Of a DNA stretch of 64,000 bases, positions 27,609-37,178 are shown piece after piece. The stretch is taken from contig CAVTCJ010000013.1 of assembly GCA_963733145.1 (NCBI GenBank), positions 496,001-560,000 of the forward strand, written 5' to 3'. The notes under the pieces were generated by a model. That model made no database searches, had not been told where the DNA came from, and saw only the letters and a program-made list of their open reading frames with translations. The stretch comes from JAHIKV01 sp963733145. GTDB taxonomy: Bacteria > Planctomycetota > Planctomycetia > Pirellulales > Thermoguttaceae. The translations under genes were made by a program, and so were the position numbers. Within the stretch, counting starts at the first letter, position 1, and each line of letters begins with the position of its first letter.

Positions 27609-28841
27609 ATGTCCGACCCATACTTTCAAGCGTTGTTCGCCGCGCGGATCGGCGGGGCTGATTACGGCAAAGGGACCGCGATCTACAAGTTCGAGAAGAT
27701 CAAGCGGGCCAAGCGGAAGGCCCTGGCTGAGCATTCCGAGCGAAAGCTGCTCGACTTCGGCATCGGCGAGAACGACGAACCGGCCGATCCGGCGGTCTGC
27801 CGCGTGATGGCCGAGGAACTCGGCAAACCGGAGAACCGGGGCTATGCCGACAACGGCATCGCGGCTTTCAGGGAAGCGGCCGCCCGGCTGATGCTGCGGG
27901 AGTTCGGCGTCCAACTCGATCCGGCCACGGAGATCAACCATTGCATCGGCACGAAGCCGGCCTTGGCGATGCTGCCGGCAGTGCTGATCGACCCCGGCGA
28001 CGTAACGCTGATGACCGTGCCCGGCTACCCGGTCGCCGGCACGCATACGCGATACTACGGCGGCGAGGTCTACCGGCTGCCGCTGCTGGCCGAGAACGAT
28101 TTCTATCCCGACCTGGACTCGATCCCCGCCGACGTGCTGCGCCGGGCGAAGCTGCTGGTGGTCAACTATCCGAACAGTCCGACGGGCAAGACGGCCGCGC
28201 CGGAGTTCTTCGAGCGCGTGGTCGAGTTCGCTCGTCGCAACCGCATTGTGGTGGTGCAGGACGCGGCGCATGCGATGCTCAGCTACGACCGGCCGCCGCG
28301 GAGTTTTCTGCAAACGCCCGGTGCCCGCGAGGTGGGCGTCGAGCTACATTCGCTCTCGAAGGGCTGGAACATGATCGGCTGGCGGATGGGTTGGATTTGC
28401 GGCCATGAGCGGCTGGTCCGGGCCTTTGCCGACGTGAAGGACAACTGCGACTCGGGCCAGTTCATCGCCATCCAGAAGGCGGCGGCCGCGGCGCTGGACG
28501 ACCCGGAAATCCCCCGCCGCACGCGGAAAAAGTACGGCCGGCGGCTGGAAAAGCTCGTCGCCGCACTGGGCCGTTGCGGCTTCGATTGCCGGATGCCGGG
28601 CGGAACCTATTTCCTCTACGCCCGCAGCCCCCGAGAAATCGCCGACGGCACACGCTTCGCCGCCGCCGAAGAGTTCAGCCAGTTCCTCATCGCCGAGCAC
28701 TCGATCTGCACCGTCCCCTGGGACGACGCCGGGGCGTACCTCCGCTTCTCGGTCACTTATGAGGCCGCCGACGAGCCGGCCGAGGACGAGTTGATGGCGG
28801 AAACTGAGCGGCGCTTGCGAAAAATCGGGCCGCGGTTTTAA
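27609..28841 (+). CDS. dapL: LL-diaminopimelate aminotransferase
   Basis: 410 residues, a PLP-dependent fold type I aminotransferase. DapL makes LL-diaminopimelate directly from tetrahydrodipicolinate and glutamate, a shortcut in lysine and peptidoglycan precursor synthesis used by planctomycetes, Chlamydiae and others. Seen in sequence: GIGENDEPADPAVC, GYADNGIAAFREAA, YPNSPTG and the PLP Lys in SLSKGWNMIGWRMGWICG, then PGGTYFLYA and RFSVTYE, which place it in the DapL group rather than general aspartate aminotransferases. The start ATG follows a repeat-rich gap; no strong ribosome site is visible. Downstream comes a CCGCAAGCGG repeat. Confidence 0.9.
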   Translation: MSDPYFQALFAARIGGADYGKGTAIYKFEKIKRAKRKALAEHSERKLLDFGIGENDEPADPAVCRVMAEELGKPENRGYADNGIAAFREAAARLMLREFGVQLDPATEINHCIGTKPALAMLPAVLIDPGDVTLMTVPGYPVAGTHTRYYGGEVYRLPLLAENDFYPDLDSIPADVLRRAKLLVVNYPNSPTGKTAAPEFFERVVEFARRNRIVVVQDAAHAMLSYDRPPRSFLQTPGAREVGVELHSLSKGWNMIGWRMGWICGHERLVRAFADVKDNCDSGQFIAIQKAAAAALDDPEIPRRTRKKYGRRLEKLVAALGRCGFDCRMPGGTYFLYARSPREIADGTRFAAAEEFSQFLIAEHSICTVPWDDAGAYLRFSVTYEAADEPAEDELMAETERRLRKIGPRF

Positions 28842-28949
28842 TGCGTGACGGCGACCGAATTGCGAAACCGCAAGCGGTTTGCAGAACGTGTTGGGCGTTT
28901 GATCCATTGAAGGCAGAAGAAAGATTACAGTATTGAACTGGAAACCGTA

Positions 28950-29419
28950 TCACACACTCTTTCTCTCTTCTCCCTTCTCCCTTCTCTCTTCCCTCTTCTG
29001 CCCGTTCCCCTCGACGGACTGCAACCGCCGCAGTTCCGCTTCGAGTTTGACGCGTTCCACCAGGCAATTGTGGCGGAGCCGGCCGTAGTAATGCTTGGTC
29101 GCCCAGATGTCGACCAGGGCCAACAGCCCGACCCAGCACGCCAACAGCATGACGCCCAGCCAGTACACGGCGGCGAACCAGGGCGAGCGAATCCACCATC
29201 TGGTTACGGCATCGCCCAGCGTGAGCGCGACGGCCAGTAGGGCGAGCATGGCACTGGTCTGCATTCGGCGGCGGAATTGCCGGCGGAGGTAGTCGAACTC
29301 TGCGGGGTCGAGGTCCTTTCCCGCGCCGACGTCCAGGTCCGCAGGTGGACGTACATCATCCCCGCCGCCGCCAGCAGCAGCACGATCGAAAAGGCGAGAA
29401 TGGTGAGGAAGTCCGTCAT
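28950..29419 (-). pseudogene. Two-helix membrane protein, apparently frameshifted
   Basis: One frame gives MTDFLTILAFSIVLLLAAAG and MMYVHLRT, an N-terminal helix. A second frame then gives DLDVGAGKDLDPAEFDYLRR, QFRRRMQTSAMLALLAVAL and two more hydrophobic stretches ending in a charged tail. They join naturally if one base is gained or lost near 29320-29340. The last residues (KREERREKGEERKSV) come from a TC-rich simple repeat at 28965-29000, so the C-terminus is unreliable. No family recognised. It is also possible that only the downstream 104-codon part is a gene. Confidence 0.5.
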
Positions 29420-29420
29420 T

Positions 29421-29486
29421 GTTTAGCAGCCGCCGGCACGGCGGCTTGTGGTGGATTCATGGCCGCCGTGCCGGCGGCCGCTAAAC
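29421..29486. repeat. GTTTAGCGGCCG-family palindrome
   Basis: GTTTAGCAGCCGCCGGCACG pairs with CGTGCCGGCGGCCGCTAAAC around a 20-base loop. Lies in the gap between two minus-strand genes. Confidence 0.75.
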
Positions 29487-29514
29487 AGATATTACCGAAA
29501 AATGAAAATACCAT

Positions 29515-30522
29515 TCACTTAACCGTCTTCAACCACTCCCGAATCACCCAGCCGACCTTGGCCAGACTGAGCGGCGAGCATTTGTCCGGCGTGTCACCCT
29601 GCGTGTGCCAGGGCGGATAGTCGAAATCGATCAAGTCGATGCAGGGAATCCGGCCGATGTTGTGCAGGATGATATGGTCGTCCTCGATCTCTTCTCCCCG
29701 GGCGGGGACGAACTCGCGCACGCCGAGCCGGGCCGCGGTGCCCCAAATCTCGGCATACAGCGGCCTCGTGTCGCGCCAAAACAGCCCGTTCCGCTCCTGC
29801 GGGATCCGCAGATCGGCGTCGCCGATCATGTCCAGCAGCACGCCCCAGCGGTAGCGATATTTCGGATGCCGCTGTTGTTGCTCTTTGACGTACTCCCGGG
29901 CAAAGAAATCCGCGCCCAGGAACATCCGATCCCCCTGACGGAAAATGTATTCCTCCGCATCGAGCAGGACGAAATCGACGCCGACGTTGAGTTTCAGCGC
30001 GGGTATGTCGTGGGCCAGTTCCATCAACAAGGCCACGCCGCTGGCGTTGTCGTTCGCGCCGACGAACGTGCCGCGGGGATTATCCCGATCCATCATCGGA
30101 TAGGGAAGCGTGTCGTAATGGGCGCAGATCAGGATGCGGGCTCTGCTCTTCGGATTCCAGCGGACGATGATGTTCGCCATCGACACCCACCGGCCGTCGC
30201 GGGGATCGGGGGCGCGGAACCGCTGGAACTCGACCTGTCCGCCCAGTTTCTGAAAATGCTCGGCCAACAGCTTTTGCTGCTTCGCCATGCCGGGCGAGCC
30301 GCTGGGGCGGGGGCCGATCGCACAAAGCTGCTTGAGATAATCGTAGGCCCGGGCGCCGTTGAAGGGGATGTCTTTCAGCGTAAGCTGGGGGCCCGCTGCG
30401 GCGGCCTCGCCGTTGGCGCCGCGGTCCCAGACCAGTTTCCACCCGGCCAGGGCCATCGCCGCGGCCGCCGCTACCGCCGCCAACAGGAGCGTTAGCCTGG
30501 TTCCCATGCGAAAAAAATCCAT
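29515..30522 (-). CDS. M28-family metallopeptidase, glutaminyl-peptide cyclotransferase-like
   Basis: 335 residues with an N-terminal signal anchor (MGTRLTLLLAAVAAAAAMAL). The M28 zinc ligands and catalytic acids are visible: AHYDT, GANDNASGVALLMEL, LLDAEEY and, near the end, DFDYPPWHTQGDTPDKCS. The last is the hallmark of the glutaminyl cyclase branch, which converts N-terminal Gln to pyroglutamate, rather than of aminopeptidases; so cyclase is favoured. It acts outside the cytoplasm. Two starts are possible (before DFFRMGT or before GTRLTLL); the longer was used. Gene stands alone. Confidence 0.85.
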   Translation of the reverse strand: MDFFRMGTRLTLLLAAVAAAAAMALAGWKLVWDRGANGEAAAAGPQLTLKDIPFNGARAYDYLKQLCAIGPRPSGSPGMAKQQKLLAEHFQKLGGQVEFQRFRAPDPRDGRWVSMANIIVRWNPKSRARILICAHYDTLPYPMMDRDNPRGTFVGANDNASGVALLMELAHDIPALKLNVGVDFVLLDAEEYIFRQGDRMFLGADFFAREYVKEQQQRHPKYRYRWGVLLDMIGDADLRIPQERNGLFWRDTRPLYAEIWGTAARLGVREFVPARGEEIEDDHIILHNIGRIPCIDLIDFDYPPWHTQGDTPDKCSPLSLAKVGWVIREWLKTVK

Positions 30523-30687
30523 AATTTTGGCGTTTTGGCCCACAGAAATTCACCTCTCCCGCTGCTTTTGGAATTGTACCGCGTTCTCTTATTTATGATA
30601 ACGCCAAAGTTTTCATATTGCCCCGAATCGTCGATTTCGACTATCTTTCCAACTTGGATTTCCAAACAATCTGAACGGAGTCGCGCA

Positions 30688-31290
30688 ATGATCGAAGTTC
30701 GAGAGATCACCGCCTTACAGCAAAAAATGGTGGCCGCGTGGCACGAGCGGGCGATCGACAACCCTTACGAGGGGTTTCTGCGGATCGTTTGTTTTCAGTT
30801 CCAGCAGAACTTCCGCCTCTGGCACCAGGAGGACATCGCCCGTAGCCCCGACGTCGGTGACATGGAGGTGGCCGGCGTCAAACGGTCGATCGACAAGCTG
30901 AACCAGCAGCGGAACGACCTGATCGAGCGGCTGGACGACTATCTGGTGGCCGATCTGGCGGCGGCGGGAATCCGGCCGGAGGCCGAGGCCCGGCTGAACA
31001 CCGAAACGCCCGGCAGCGCGATCGACCGGCTCTCGATCCTCTCTCTGCGGCTCTACCACATGGAGGAGCAGGCGCGGCGGAGCGACGCCTCGGCCGCCCA
31101 CGTGGCCAAGGCCAAGGCCCGGCTGGAAGTCCTCCGCGAGCAGCACCGCGACCTGTCGAACTCGCTGGCCGAACTGGTCGCCGATCTCTACGCCGGCCGG
31201 AAGCGGCTGAAGGTCTATCGTCAGTTCAAAATGTACAACGACCCGACGATGAATCCGTATCTGTACGCCGCCAAGCGCCCGGCGGCATGA
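30688..31290 (+). CDS. DUF4254 family protein
   Basis: 200 residues, all helical. Diagnostic stretches are NPYEGFLRIVCFQFQQNFRL, WHQEDIARSPDVGD and the middle KRSIDKLNQQRNDLIERLDD, then NTETPGSAIDRLSILSLRLY HMEEQ and a C-terminus MYNDPTMNPYLY. DUF4254 proteins are usually found in lipopolysaccharide or surface-glycan loci of Bacteroidetes and planctomycetes, but no such genes are near and the activity is unknown. GGAG seven bases before the ATG fixes the start; upstream in-frame ATGs have no conserved sequence. Confidence 0.88.
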   Translation: MIEVREITALQQKMVAAWHERAIDNPYEGFLRIVCFQFQQNFRLWHQEDIARSPDVGDMEVAGVKRSIDKLNQQRNDLIERLDDYLVADLAAAGIRPEAEARLNTETPGSAIDRLSILSLRLYHMEEQARRSDASAAHVAKAKARLEVLREQHRDLSNSLAELVADLYAGRKRLKVYRQFKMYNDPTMNPYLYAAKRPAA

Positions 31291-31293
31291 GAA

Positions 31294-31394
31294 ATGTAGG
31301 GTGGGACGAGCCGCGCTGTCCCACCATCTGGTTCCTGGATTGCGGATATTGCGCGGTTCTGGTGGGACAGCGCAGCGCTTGTCCCACCCTACAT
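31294..31394. repeat. TGTAGGGTGGGAC inverted repeat
   Basis: ATGTAGGGTGGGACGAGC at the left and CTTGTCCCACCCTACAT at the right, with inner GCTGTCCCACC / GGTGGGACAGC arms. It lies between convergent genes. Further members at 11893 and 61774. Confidence 0.7.
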
Positions 31395-31397
31395 CAG

Positions 31398-32724
31398 TTA
31401 CGGCAACGGAATGTCTTTCAATTCATACTCATAGCCGCGGGTGATGATCGAGCCGGGGGTCTTGTAGACGAAGCTGTATTGATCGATCGGCTTCGAGACG
31501 GTGAAGAAGAAGGCCACGCCCACCTCGTTCTCGCTTTGAGCCGTCGTTTCGTAGCCGTCCGGCGCGATGGTCTTGCCGTCCGGGCCTTCGAGATACGCCG
31601 GATTGTCGAAAATCCACGTGCGATGCGATTCGAGCGCGTTGCCGGCGTCGTCGAAACGGACGCGGATGCGGACTTCCCAGGTTTCCGTCGCCGCACGATC
31701 ATCCGGGACGCGACTGCCGGTCGCGGCTTTGTGGGACGATTTGCGAACCTGCTCCAGCGTGACCGTCGCGGCGGCAATACGCCGCTTGACGTTCTTCGCG
31801 GCCGTCAGGTCGCGGAAGCGGAACGTCTCGATCCGGCCGGGCAACGTGGCCGTCAGCTTGCCCTTGAGCGAGGCGATTTGACGAGCGCCGTCCGATGGCG
31901 GAACGAACGCCAGGGCAAGTTTCACGGCTGAGGCCGTGCCGCCGGCGGTCGCCTCCAATATGGCCTGGGGATCGGCGACCGGCAGCGGCCGGCCCGCCGC
32001 ATCGACCGCCGATACGTCGGCCATGCGTTGCAAAAGGATGATGGGCCGCAAGCGGGGTTCCCAGGCGGCCTCGACCGTGACGGTCAAGCGAGCGGCCGTT
32101 TTTTTCGAGCAGGTCCCGCCGGGCGACTACGCTCACGGCCTCGAAGCGGAAGGGACCGCTGTAGCTCGCCCGGCCGAATCGCTGGATTTGCTTCTTGCCC
32201 GAGCCGGAAACCACGCCGATCGCTCCGTGCTCGGTGTATGGGTAAACTGTTAGCCCGGCCTGATCCAACACCCGATCGAGCGCCGGCCAGAAAGGGGTCC
32301 GGTCGAAGTCGATTTTGAGCGTCGGATTGGGCGTCGGCTGGCCGAAGCGGCCGCGGTAATCGATGATCTTATTGCCCGACTGTCGCGCGAAAGTGGCCAA
32401 CACCTCGGCCAACGGCATGGCTTCGGCCTTGAGCGTGATCGTCGAGGCATCGGCCGCGGCAGCGGAGGCCCGCTGTTCGAGCTTCTGCCGGATGCGGGCC
32501 AGGCGATACCGCACCTCGTCCGGGGTCTGCGGAGTGTCCTCGGGCAGCAGATCGAGCGCGGCCGGACCGCGTTCGATCAGCGCCGCCTCGGCTGCGTCAC
32601 GCTGCTCCAATTGCGGGTCATCGAGTTGCCGGATCAGCCGGGCGACTTCGGCCCGCAACTCCTCGGCCGATTGTCCGGCCTGCGCCCCCAGCAGTGAAAC
32701 CAGCAATATAAGTCCTTGGATCAT
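31398..32724 (-). pseudogene. Secreted hypothetical protein, frameshifted in an A-run
   Basis: The first frame gives a signal peptide (MIQGLILLVSLLGAQAGQSA), an Arg/Leu helix (RLIRQLDDPQLEQRDAAEAA) and a STN/secretin-like short domain (AMPLAEVLATFARQSGNKII). At a run of seven A (about 32098) the frame changes; removing one A gives EKTAARLTVTVEAAWEPRLR and then the C-terminal part ending GYEYELKDIPLP. The whole is about 440 residues. It resembles planctomycete exported proteins of unknown role. The lesion is a homopolymer indel, so an assembly error is likely and the gene may be real and intact. Confidence 0.65.
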
Positions 32725-32837
32725 GGCTGCAACTCCTTTAGGCTATATGACATTGTACTATTTTTCGCCCACCCATGCGACGGTGTCACACGCCGGGCGT
32801 ACTGGTAAAACGAGTGCCGAACGGCTATAAAGAGGCC

Positions 32838-33620
32838 ATGAACCAATCACCCATCAGCGTGGCCCCGCGCCAGGACGACCCGCCGTATAAACCGGGCGAA
32901 CCGGCGGCGCTGTTCATCCCCTGCTACATCGACCAGTTTTACCCTAGCATCGCGCAGGCCACGGCCCGGCTGCTGAAACGGTACGGCGTGCCGGTGGTCT
33001 ATCCCGAGGCGCAAACCTGCTGCGGCCAGCCGGCCTTCAACTCGGGCTACTGGGAAGAGGCGCGGCGGGTGATCCGTCATTTCTGCGACGTCTTCGAGCC
33101 GCACCGCTGGATCGTTTGCCCGTCGGGCTCTTGTACCACGATGTGCCGGGTGTTCTTCGGGCAGGCCGACCCCGATCCGCGGATCGTGGCCGTCGGCCGC
33201 CGGGTGTTCGAGCTGACCGAGTTCCTGCACGACATCCTCGGCGTGACCGACACCGGGGCCACGTTCCCCCACAAAACGGCGCTGCACATCGGCTGCCACA
33301 GCCGGCGCGAGTTGGGCGTGGCCGACCCGCCGCTGCGGCTGCTGGAAAGCGTCCGCGGCATGACCTATTGCCCGCTGGAGAATATCGAGGAGTGCTGCGG
33401 TTTCGGCGGCACGTTCAGCGTGAAGATGCCCGGCACGTCGCTGGCGATGGGCGAAACAAAGGTCGAGAACATCGTCCGCAGCGGGGCGGACGTGGTCGCC
33501 AGCAACGACATCAGTTGCCTGATGCACATCGACGGCATACTCCGCCGCAAACCGGAAACCAAACACATCCGCACGATGCACATCGCCGAGGTGCTGGTGA
33601 GCGGATGGGAGGAAGAGTAG
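32838..33620 (+). CDS. lutA: Lactate utilisation protein A (Fe-S, LldE/YkgE-type)
   Basis: 260 residues with two CCG domains: CYIDQFYP, TCCGQPAFNSG, then CHSRRELG and ECCGFGGTFSVK. Cys residues of these motifs bind [4Fe-4S] or heterodisulfide-type clusters. LutA works with LutB and LutC to oxidise L-lactate to pyruvate. Here it starts the locus whose other parts lie at 37175 and 40436, separated by inserted genes. The ATG before NQSPISVAPRQ was chosen; AGAGG stands just upstream. The stop codon is followed at once by a GTTTAGCGG palindrome. Confidence 0.93.
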   Translation: MNQSPISVAPRQDDPPYKPGEPAALFIPCYIDQFYPSIAQATARLLKRYGVPVVYPEAQTCCGQPAFNSGYWEEARRVIRHFCDVFEPHRWIVCPSGSCTTMCRVFFGQADPDPRIVAVGRRVFELTEFLHDILGVTDTGATFPHKTALHIGCHSRRELGVADPPLRLLESVRGMTYCPLENIEECCGFGGTFSVKMPGTSLAMGETKVENIVRSGADVVASNDISCLMHIDGILRRKPETKHIRTMHIAEVLVSGWEEE

Positions 33621-33690
33621 TTTAGCGGCCGCCGGCACGGCGGCCCGGAATCGTCCGCAACCAAGGCCGCCGTGCCGGCGGCCGCTAAAC
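33620..33690. repeat. GTTTAGCGGCCG-family palindrome between lutA and the alcohol dehydrogenase gene
   Basis: GTTTAGCGGCCGCCGGCACG and its inverse with a 25-base loop. It begins at the G of the lutA stop codon TAG, so it directly abuts the gene. Confidence 0.8.
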
Positions 33691-33710
33691 ATTTGATAAT
33701 ATATACCCCC

Positions 33711-34874
33711 ATGCTCAACTTCACCTACTACAATCCCGTGAAAATCGTTTTCGGCCGCGGCTCGATCGCCCAACTCGCGCGGCTGGTCCCGAAGGACGCC
33801 AAAACCCTGATGATCTACGGCGGCGGCTCGATCAAACAAAACGGCGTCTACGATCAGGTGATGGCCGCGCTGAAGCGCAATCCGCCGGCCGAGTTCGCCG
33901 GCATCGAGCCGAACCCGCATTACGAAACGTGCCTGAAGGCCGTCGAACGCGTGCGGGACGAAGGGTTCGATTTCCTGCTCTCGGTCGGGGGCGGATCGGC
34001 GCTGGACGCGACGAAGTTCATCGCCGCCGCCGCGGTCTACAAGGGCGAGGACCCCTGGGACATGATGTTCAACTGGGCCCGCGTGCCGCCCGACGCGCTG
34101 CCGGTCGGCTGCGTGATGACCCTGCCGGCGACCGGCTCGGAGATGAACTGCGGCACGGTCATCACCCGCCGGGAGACCTGCGAAAAGCTGTTCTTCAACT
34201 CGGAGCACAGTTTTCCCCGCTTCTCGATCCTCGATCCCGAGACGACCTACACGCTGCCGCCGCGGCAGACGGCCAACGGCGTGGTCGATGCCTACGTGCA
34301 CACGACCGAGCAGTATTTGACTTATCCGGCCGACGCACCGCTGCAGGACCGGCAAGCCGAGGCGATCCTGCTGACGCTCATCGAGGAAGGCCCGAAGGCC
34401 CTGGCCGACCCGCGAAATTACGAGGTTCGGGCGAACCTGATGTGGTGCGCCACGCAGGCCCTGAACGGCCTGATCGGCTGCGGCGTTCCGCAGGATTGGG
34501 CCACCCACGCCCTGGGCCACGAATTGACCGCGCTGTATGGCATCGACCATGCTCGATCGCTGGCCGTCGTGCTGCCCGGCATGTTGCGGCAACAGCGCGA
34601 CCGCAAACGGGCGAAGCTGCTCCAATATGCCGAACGCATCTGGGGCATCTCCGCGGACCAAGGCAGCGAAGACGCCCGCGTGGATCGGGCCATCGACCGC
34701 ACCGAAGAGTTCTTCCGCTCCCTCGGCGTCCGCACGCGGCTATCGGATTACGACATTCCGGCCGAAGTCGCCGAGTTGGCCGCCACGCGGTTGGCGAAAC
34801 GCAGTATGCCGCTCGGCGAACGCCAGGATTTGACGGAAAAGGACGTGGTGGAGATATTGGCACTGCGTGTGTAA
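33711..34874 (+). CDS. Iron-containing alcohol dehydrogenase (YqhD/BDH-type)
   Basis: 387 residues. N-terminus LNFTYYNPVKIVFGRGSI and the NAD(P) motif VGGGSALDATKFIAA fit butanol-dehydrogenase-like members. Metal ligands are in DAYVHTTEQYL, and in HALGHELTALYGIDHARSLA. It would interconvert aldehydes and alcohols; beside lut genes, lactaldehyde or propanediol conversion feeding lactate oxidation is plausible but inferred. Start at the ATG ten bases past the repeat. The gene ends 46 bp before the AlbA_2 gene, the only sizeable gap on the way to lutC. Confidence 0.92.
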   Translation: MLNFTYYNPVKIVFGRGSIAQLARLVPKDAKTLMIYGGGSIKQNGVYDQVMAALKRNPPAEFAGIEPNPHYETCLKAVERVRDEGFDFLLSVGGGSALDATKFIAAAAVYKGEDPWDMMFNWARVPPDALPVGCVMTLPATGSEMNCGTVITRRETCEKLFFNSEHSFPRFSILDPETTYTLPPRQTANGVVDAYVHTTEQYLTYPADAPLQDRQAEAILLTLIEEGPKALADPRNYEVRANLMWCATQALNGLIGCGVPQDWATHALGHELTALYGIDHARSLAVVLPGMLRQQRDRKRAKLLQYAERIWGISADQGSEDARVDRAIDRTEEFFRSLGVRTRLSDYDIPAEVAELAATRLAKRSMPLGERQDLTEKDVVEILALRV

Positions 34875-34920
34875 GTCGAGAATCATATCAGTATGGAGAA
34901 CGATGCAGAGGATATTTCCC

Positions 34921-36114
34921 ATGACCGAAGCAGAACTCGAACGAATGCTTGACGACCTGGAATCCGACCGCGCGGAACGGACCGAATCGACCACGAACGG
35001 CGACAAGTTTCGTCAAGCGGTATGCGCATTTGCCAACAATCTGCCGGACCATCGGCAAGTCGGCGTGCTGTTTGTCGGCGTCACGGACAAGGGACAACCG
35101 ACGGGGGCGCCAATTACCGATCAATTGCTGCAAAATCTGGCTTCCATGCGAGATGACGGAAATGTAATCCCGCTTCCTTCTCTGGACGTTCAGAAACGAC
35201 GATTGAAAGGCCAAGACGTGGCAGTCGTTTTTGTTCACCCCTCCAACGCGCCGCCGGTGAGATTTAAGGGCACGGTTTGGATTCGTTCCGGTCCGCGCAG
35301 AGGGGTGGCAAACCCGGATGACGAGCGGCGACTGAACGAGAAACGCCGTTTTCTGGATTTGCCGACGGACATTCGTCCCCTCGTGTCCGCAAGCCTGGCC
35401 GATCTCGACGATCTATTGTTTCAACGCACCTATTTACCGTCCGCCGTTTCAGTTGATGTCCTTGAGCAGAATCAACGGACAGTGAAACATCAACTTCTTG
35501 CGTTGAAGTTCGCGCATCCGGGTGACCCGGTATGTCCGACCGTGCTTGGCATTCTGGCCGTCGGCAAAATGCCGACCGATTGGATTCCCTGTGCCTATGT
35601 GCAGTTTTTGAGGGTTGACGGAGCCGCCCTAGGTGATCCAATCAAGGACTCGCGGGAAGTTCGCGGCGCTTTGCCGGATTTGCTCAACGAGATCGAAGAC
35701 TTGCTCAAAGCAAACAATCAGACCTCCGTCGATTTCACGTCGGAGCGCGTCGAGGTGCGAAAACCCGATTACCCGCTTGTTGCGCTACAGCAAATTGTCC
35801 GAAATGCGATTCTGCATCGTTCCTACGAGAACACCAATGCCCCCGTGCGGCTTTATTGGTTTAGCGATCGCGTGGAAATACAGAATCCCGGTGGACCGTT
35901 TGGGCAGGTCACGAAGGAAAACTTTGGCACGCCCGGAGCTTGCGATTACCGTAATCCAAATCTCGCAGCCGCCATGAAAGACCTCGGCTACGTCCAGCGA
36001 TTCGGGTTTGGCATTGCCATTGCCCGGCGAGAATTGGAAAAGAACGGAAATCCACCGCTGGAGTTTCAGGTCGAGGATTCCTGTATCGCGGCCATCATCA
36101 GGAGGCGATCATGA
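34921..36114 (+). CDS. AlbA_2-domain/HATPase ATP-binding protein (candidate defence protein)
   Basis: 397 residues. N-terminal AlbA_2 (Schlafen-type) domain: ESDRAERTESTTNGDKFRQA with conserved Glu, ANNLP, VGVLFVGVTDKGQPTG. The C-terminal third is a GHKL-type ATPase: QQIVRNAILHRSYENTNAPV, then LYWFSDRVEIQNPGGPFGQV and GYVQRFGFGIAIARRELEKN, the N- and G-box region. Proteins of this build are found as regulators and in anti-phage and mobile loci. AGAGGA eight bases before the ATG supports the start. It overlaps the ParA-like gene by ATGA. GC content and codon use look lower than in the lut genes, suggesting transfer. Confidence 0.85.
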   Translation: MTEAELERMLDDLESDRAERTESTTNGDKFRQAVCAFANNLPDHRQVGVLFVGVTDKGQPTGAPITDQLLQNLASMRDDGNVIPLPSLDVQKRRLKGQDVAVVFVHPSNAPPVRFKGTVWIRSGPRRGVANPDDERRLNEKRRFLDLPTDIRPLVSASLADLDDLLFQRTYLPSAVSVDVLEQNQRTVKHQLLALKFAHPGDPVCPTVLGILAVGKMPTDWIPCAYVQFLRVDGAALGDPIKDSREVRGALPDLLNEIEDLLKANNQTSVDFTSERVEVRKPDYPLVALQQIVRNAILHRSYENTNAPVRLYWFSDRVEIQNPGGPFGQVTKENFGTPGACDYRNPNLAAAMKDLGYVQRFGFGIAIARRELEKNGNPPLEFQVEDSCIAAIIRRRS

Positions 36115-37178
36115 GCATTCCGGTCATCGCATTTTTCAACAACAAAGGCGGCGTCGGCAAGACCTCGCTGGTCTATCACCTCGCCTGGATGTTTTCAAAT
36201 ATGGGATTTCGCGTTGTCGCCGCCGATCTTGATCCGCAATGCAATCTCACCGCGTTCTTCCTTGACGAGGACCAGATCGAAGAAGCCCTTTCGCAAGAGA
36301 AGGAGAAACCAACGGTCTTCAGTGCTATACAGCCGCTGAAAGACGGCCTGGGCGATATTGCCGAAACTCACGTCGAAATCGTCTCCGACCGCCTTGGTCT
36401 GATTCTCGGCGACATGTCACTTTCTACCTTTGAAGACGATTTGTCGCAGGTGTGGCCCAAATGTTTGGATCGGGATCAGCGAGCATTTCGTGTGATTTCG
36501 GCGTTTTGGCGGCTCATTCAGTCAGCGGGATCAAAACATGAAGCAAACATGATTCTGGTTGATCTTGGACCAAATTTGGGCGCTATCAATAGAGCGGCGT
36601 TGATAGCAGCGGACTTTGTCGTGGTTCCATTGGGACCGGATCTATTCTCACTCCAAGGCCTCAGAAATCTTGGCCCTGCGATTCGTTCTTGGCGCGAGGG
36701 CTGGACCGAGCGGCTTGAAAAAAATCCATTGAAAGACGTTGAACTGCCATCGGGGAACATCAAACCGATTGGCTACATGGTTATTCGTCATTCCATACGG
36801 TTGGACCGCGCTGTAAAAGCATTTGAACGTTGGATGGACCAAATTCCATCGGTTTATGCTAGTGCCGTCTTACGCCGCGAACGGCTTGAAGACGTTACGG
36901 TCGATACTGATCCCCACTGCATCGCTAAGCTCAAAGATTATCGAAGCCTGATGCCATTGGCGCAAGAAGTCCACAAGCCGATGTTTTTTCTTAAAGCCGC
37001 TGACGGTGCGATTGGAGCACATACCTACGCCGTTAATGACGCATACAAGGACTTTGAGATTGTGGCAAATAAAATCGCTAATAAAGTAGGAATCAAGGCA
37101 AGTTCATCGCCCGAGATGGATACCACTATGCGTCAAAAAGAAATGTTTAGTTTACTGTCTAAATTACACAGACTATGA
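36111..37178 (+). CDS. ParA/Soj-like AAA ATPase (candidate defence partner)
   Basis: 355 residues. Deviant Walker A FNNKGGVGKTSLVYHLA at the N-terminus, Walker A' DLDPQCNLTAFFL, and Walker B ILVDLGPNLGAINRAAL. The insert region (GPDLFSLQGLRNLGPAI, YMVIRHSIRLDRAVKAFERW) is unlike chromosomal Soj. Ribosome site AGGAGG lies within the end of the upstream gene. Its own stop overlaps the lutB start by ATGA, so a foreign gene is directly coupled to a metabolic one. It lacks a ParB partner here; its natural partner seems to be the AlbA_2 protein. Function is inferred: a two-gene defence or plasmid-control module. Confidence 0.88.
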   Translation: MSIPVIAFFNNKGGVGKTSLVYHLAWMFSNMGFRVVAADLDPQCNLTAFFLDEDQIEEALSQEKEKPTVFSAIQPLKDGLGDIAETHVEIVSDRLGLILGDMSLSTFEDDLSQVWPKCLDRDQRAFRVISAFWRLIQSAGSKHEANMILVDLGPNLGAINRAALIAADFVVVPLGPDLFSLQGLRNLGPAIRSWREGWTERLEKNPLKDVELPSGNIKPIGYMVIRHSIRLDRAVKAFERWMDQIPSVYASAVLRRERLEDVTVDTDPHCIAKLKDYRSLMPLAQEVHKPMFFLKAADGAIGAHTYAVNDAYKDFEIVANKIANKVGIKASSSPEMDTTMRQKEMFSLLSKLHRL

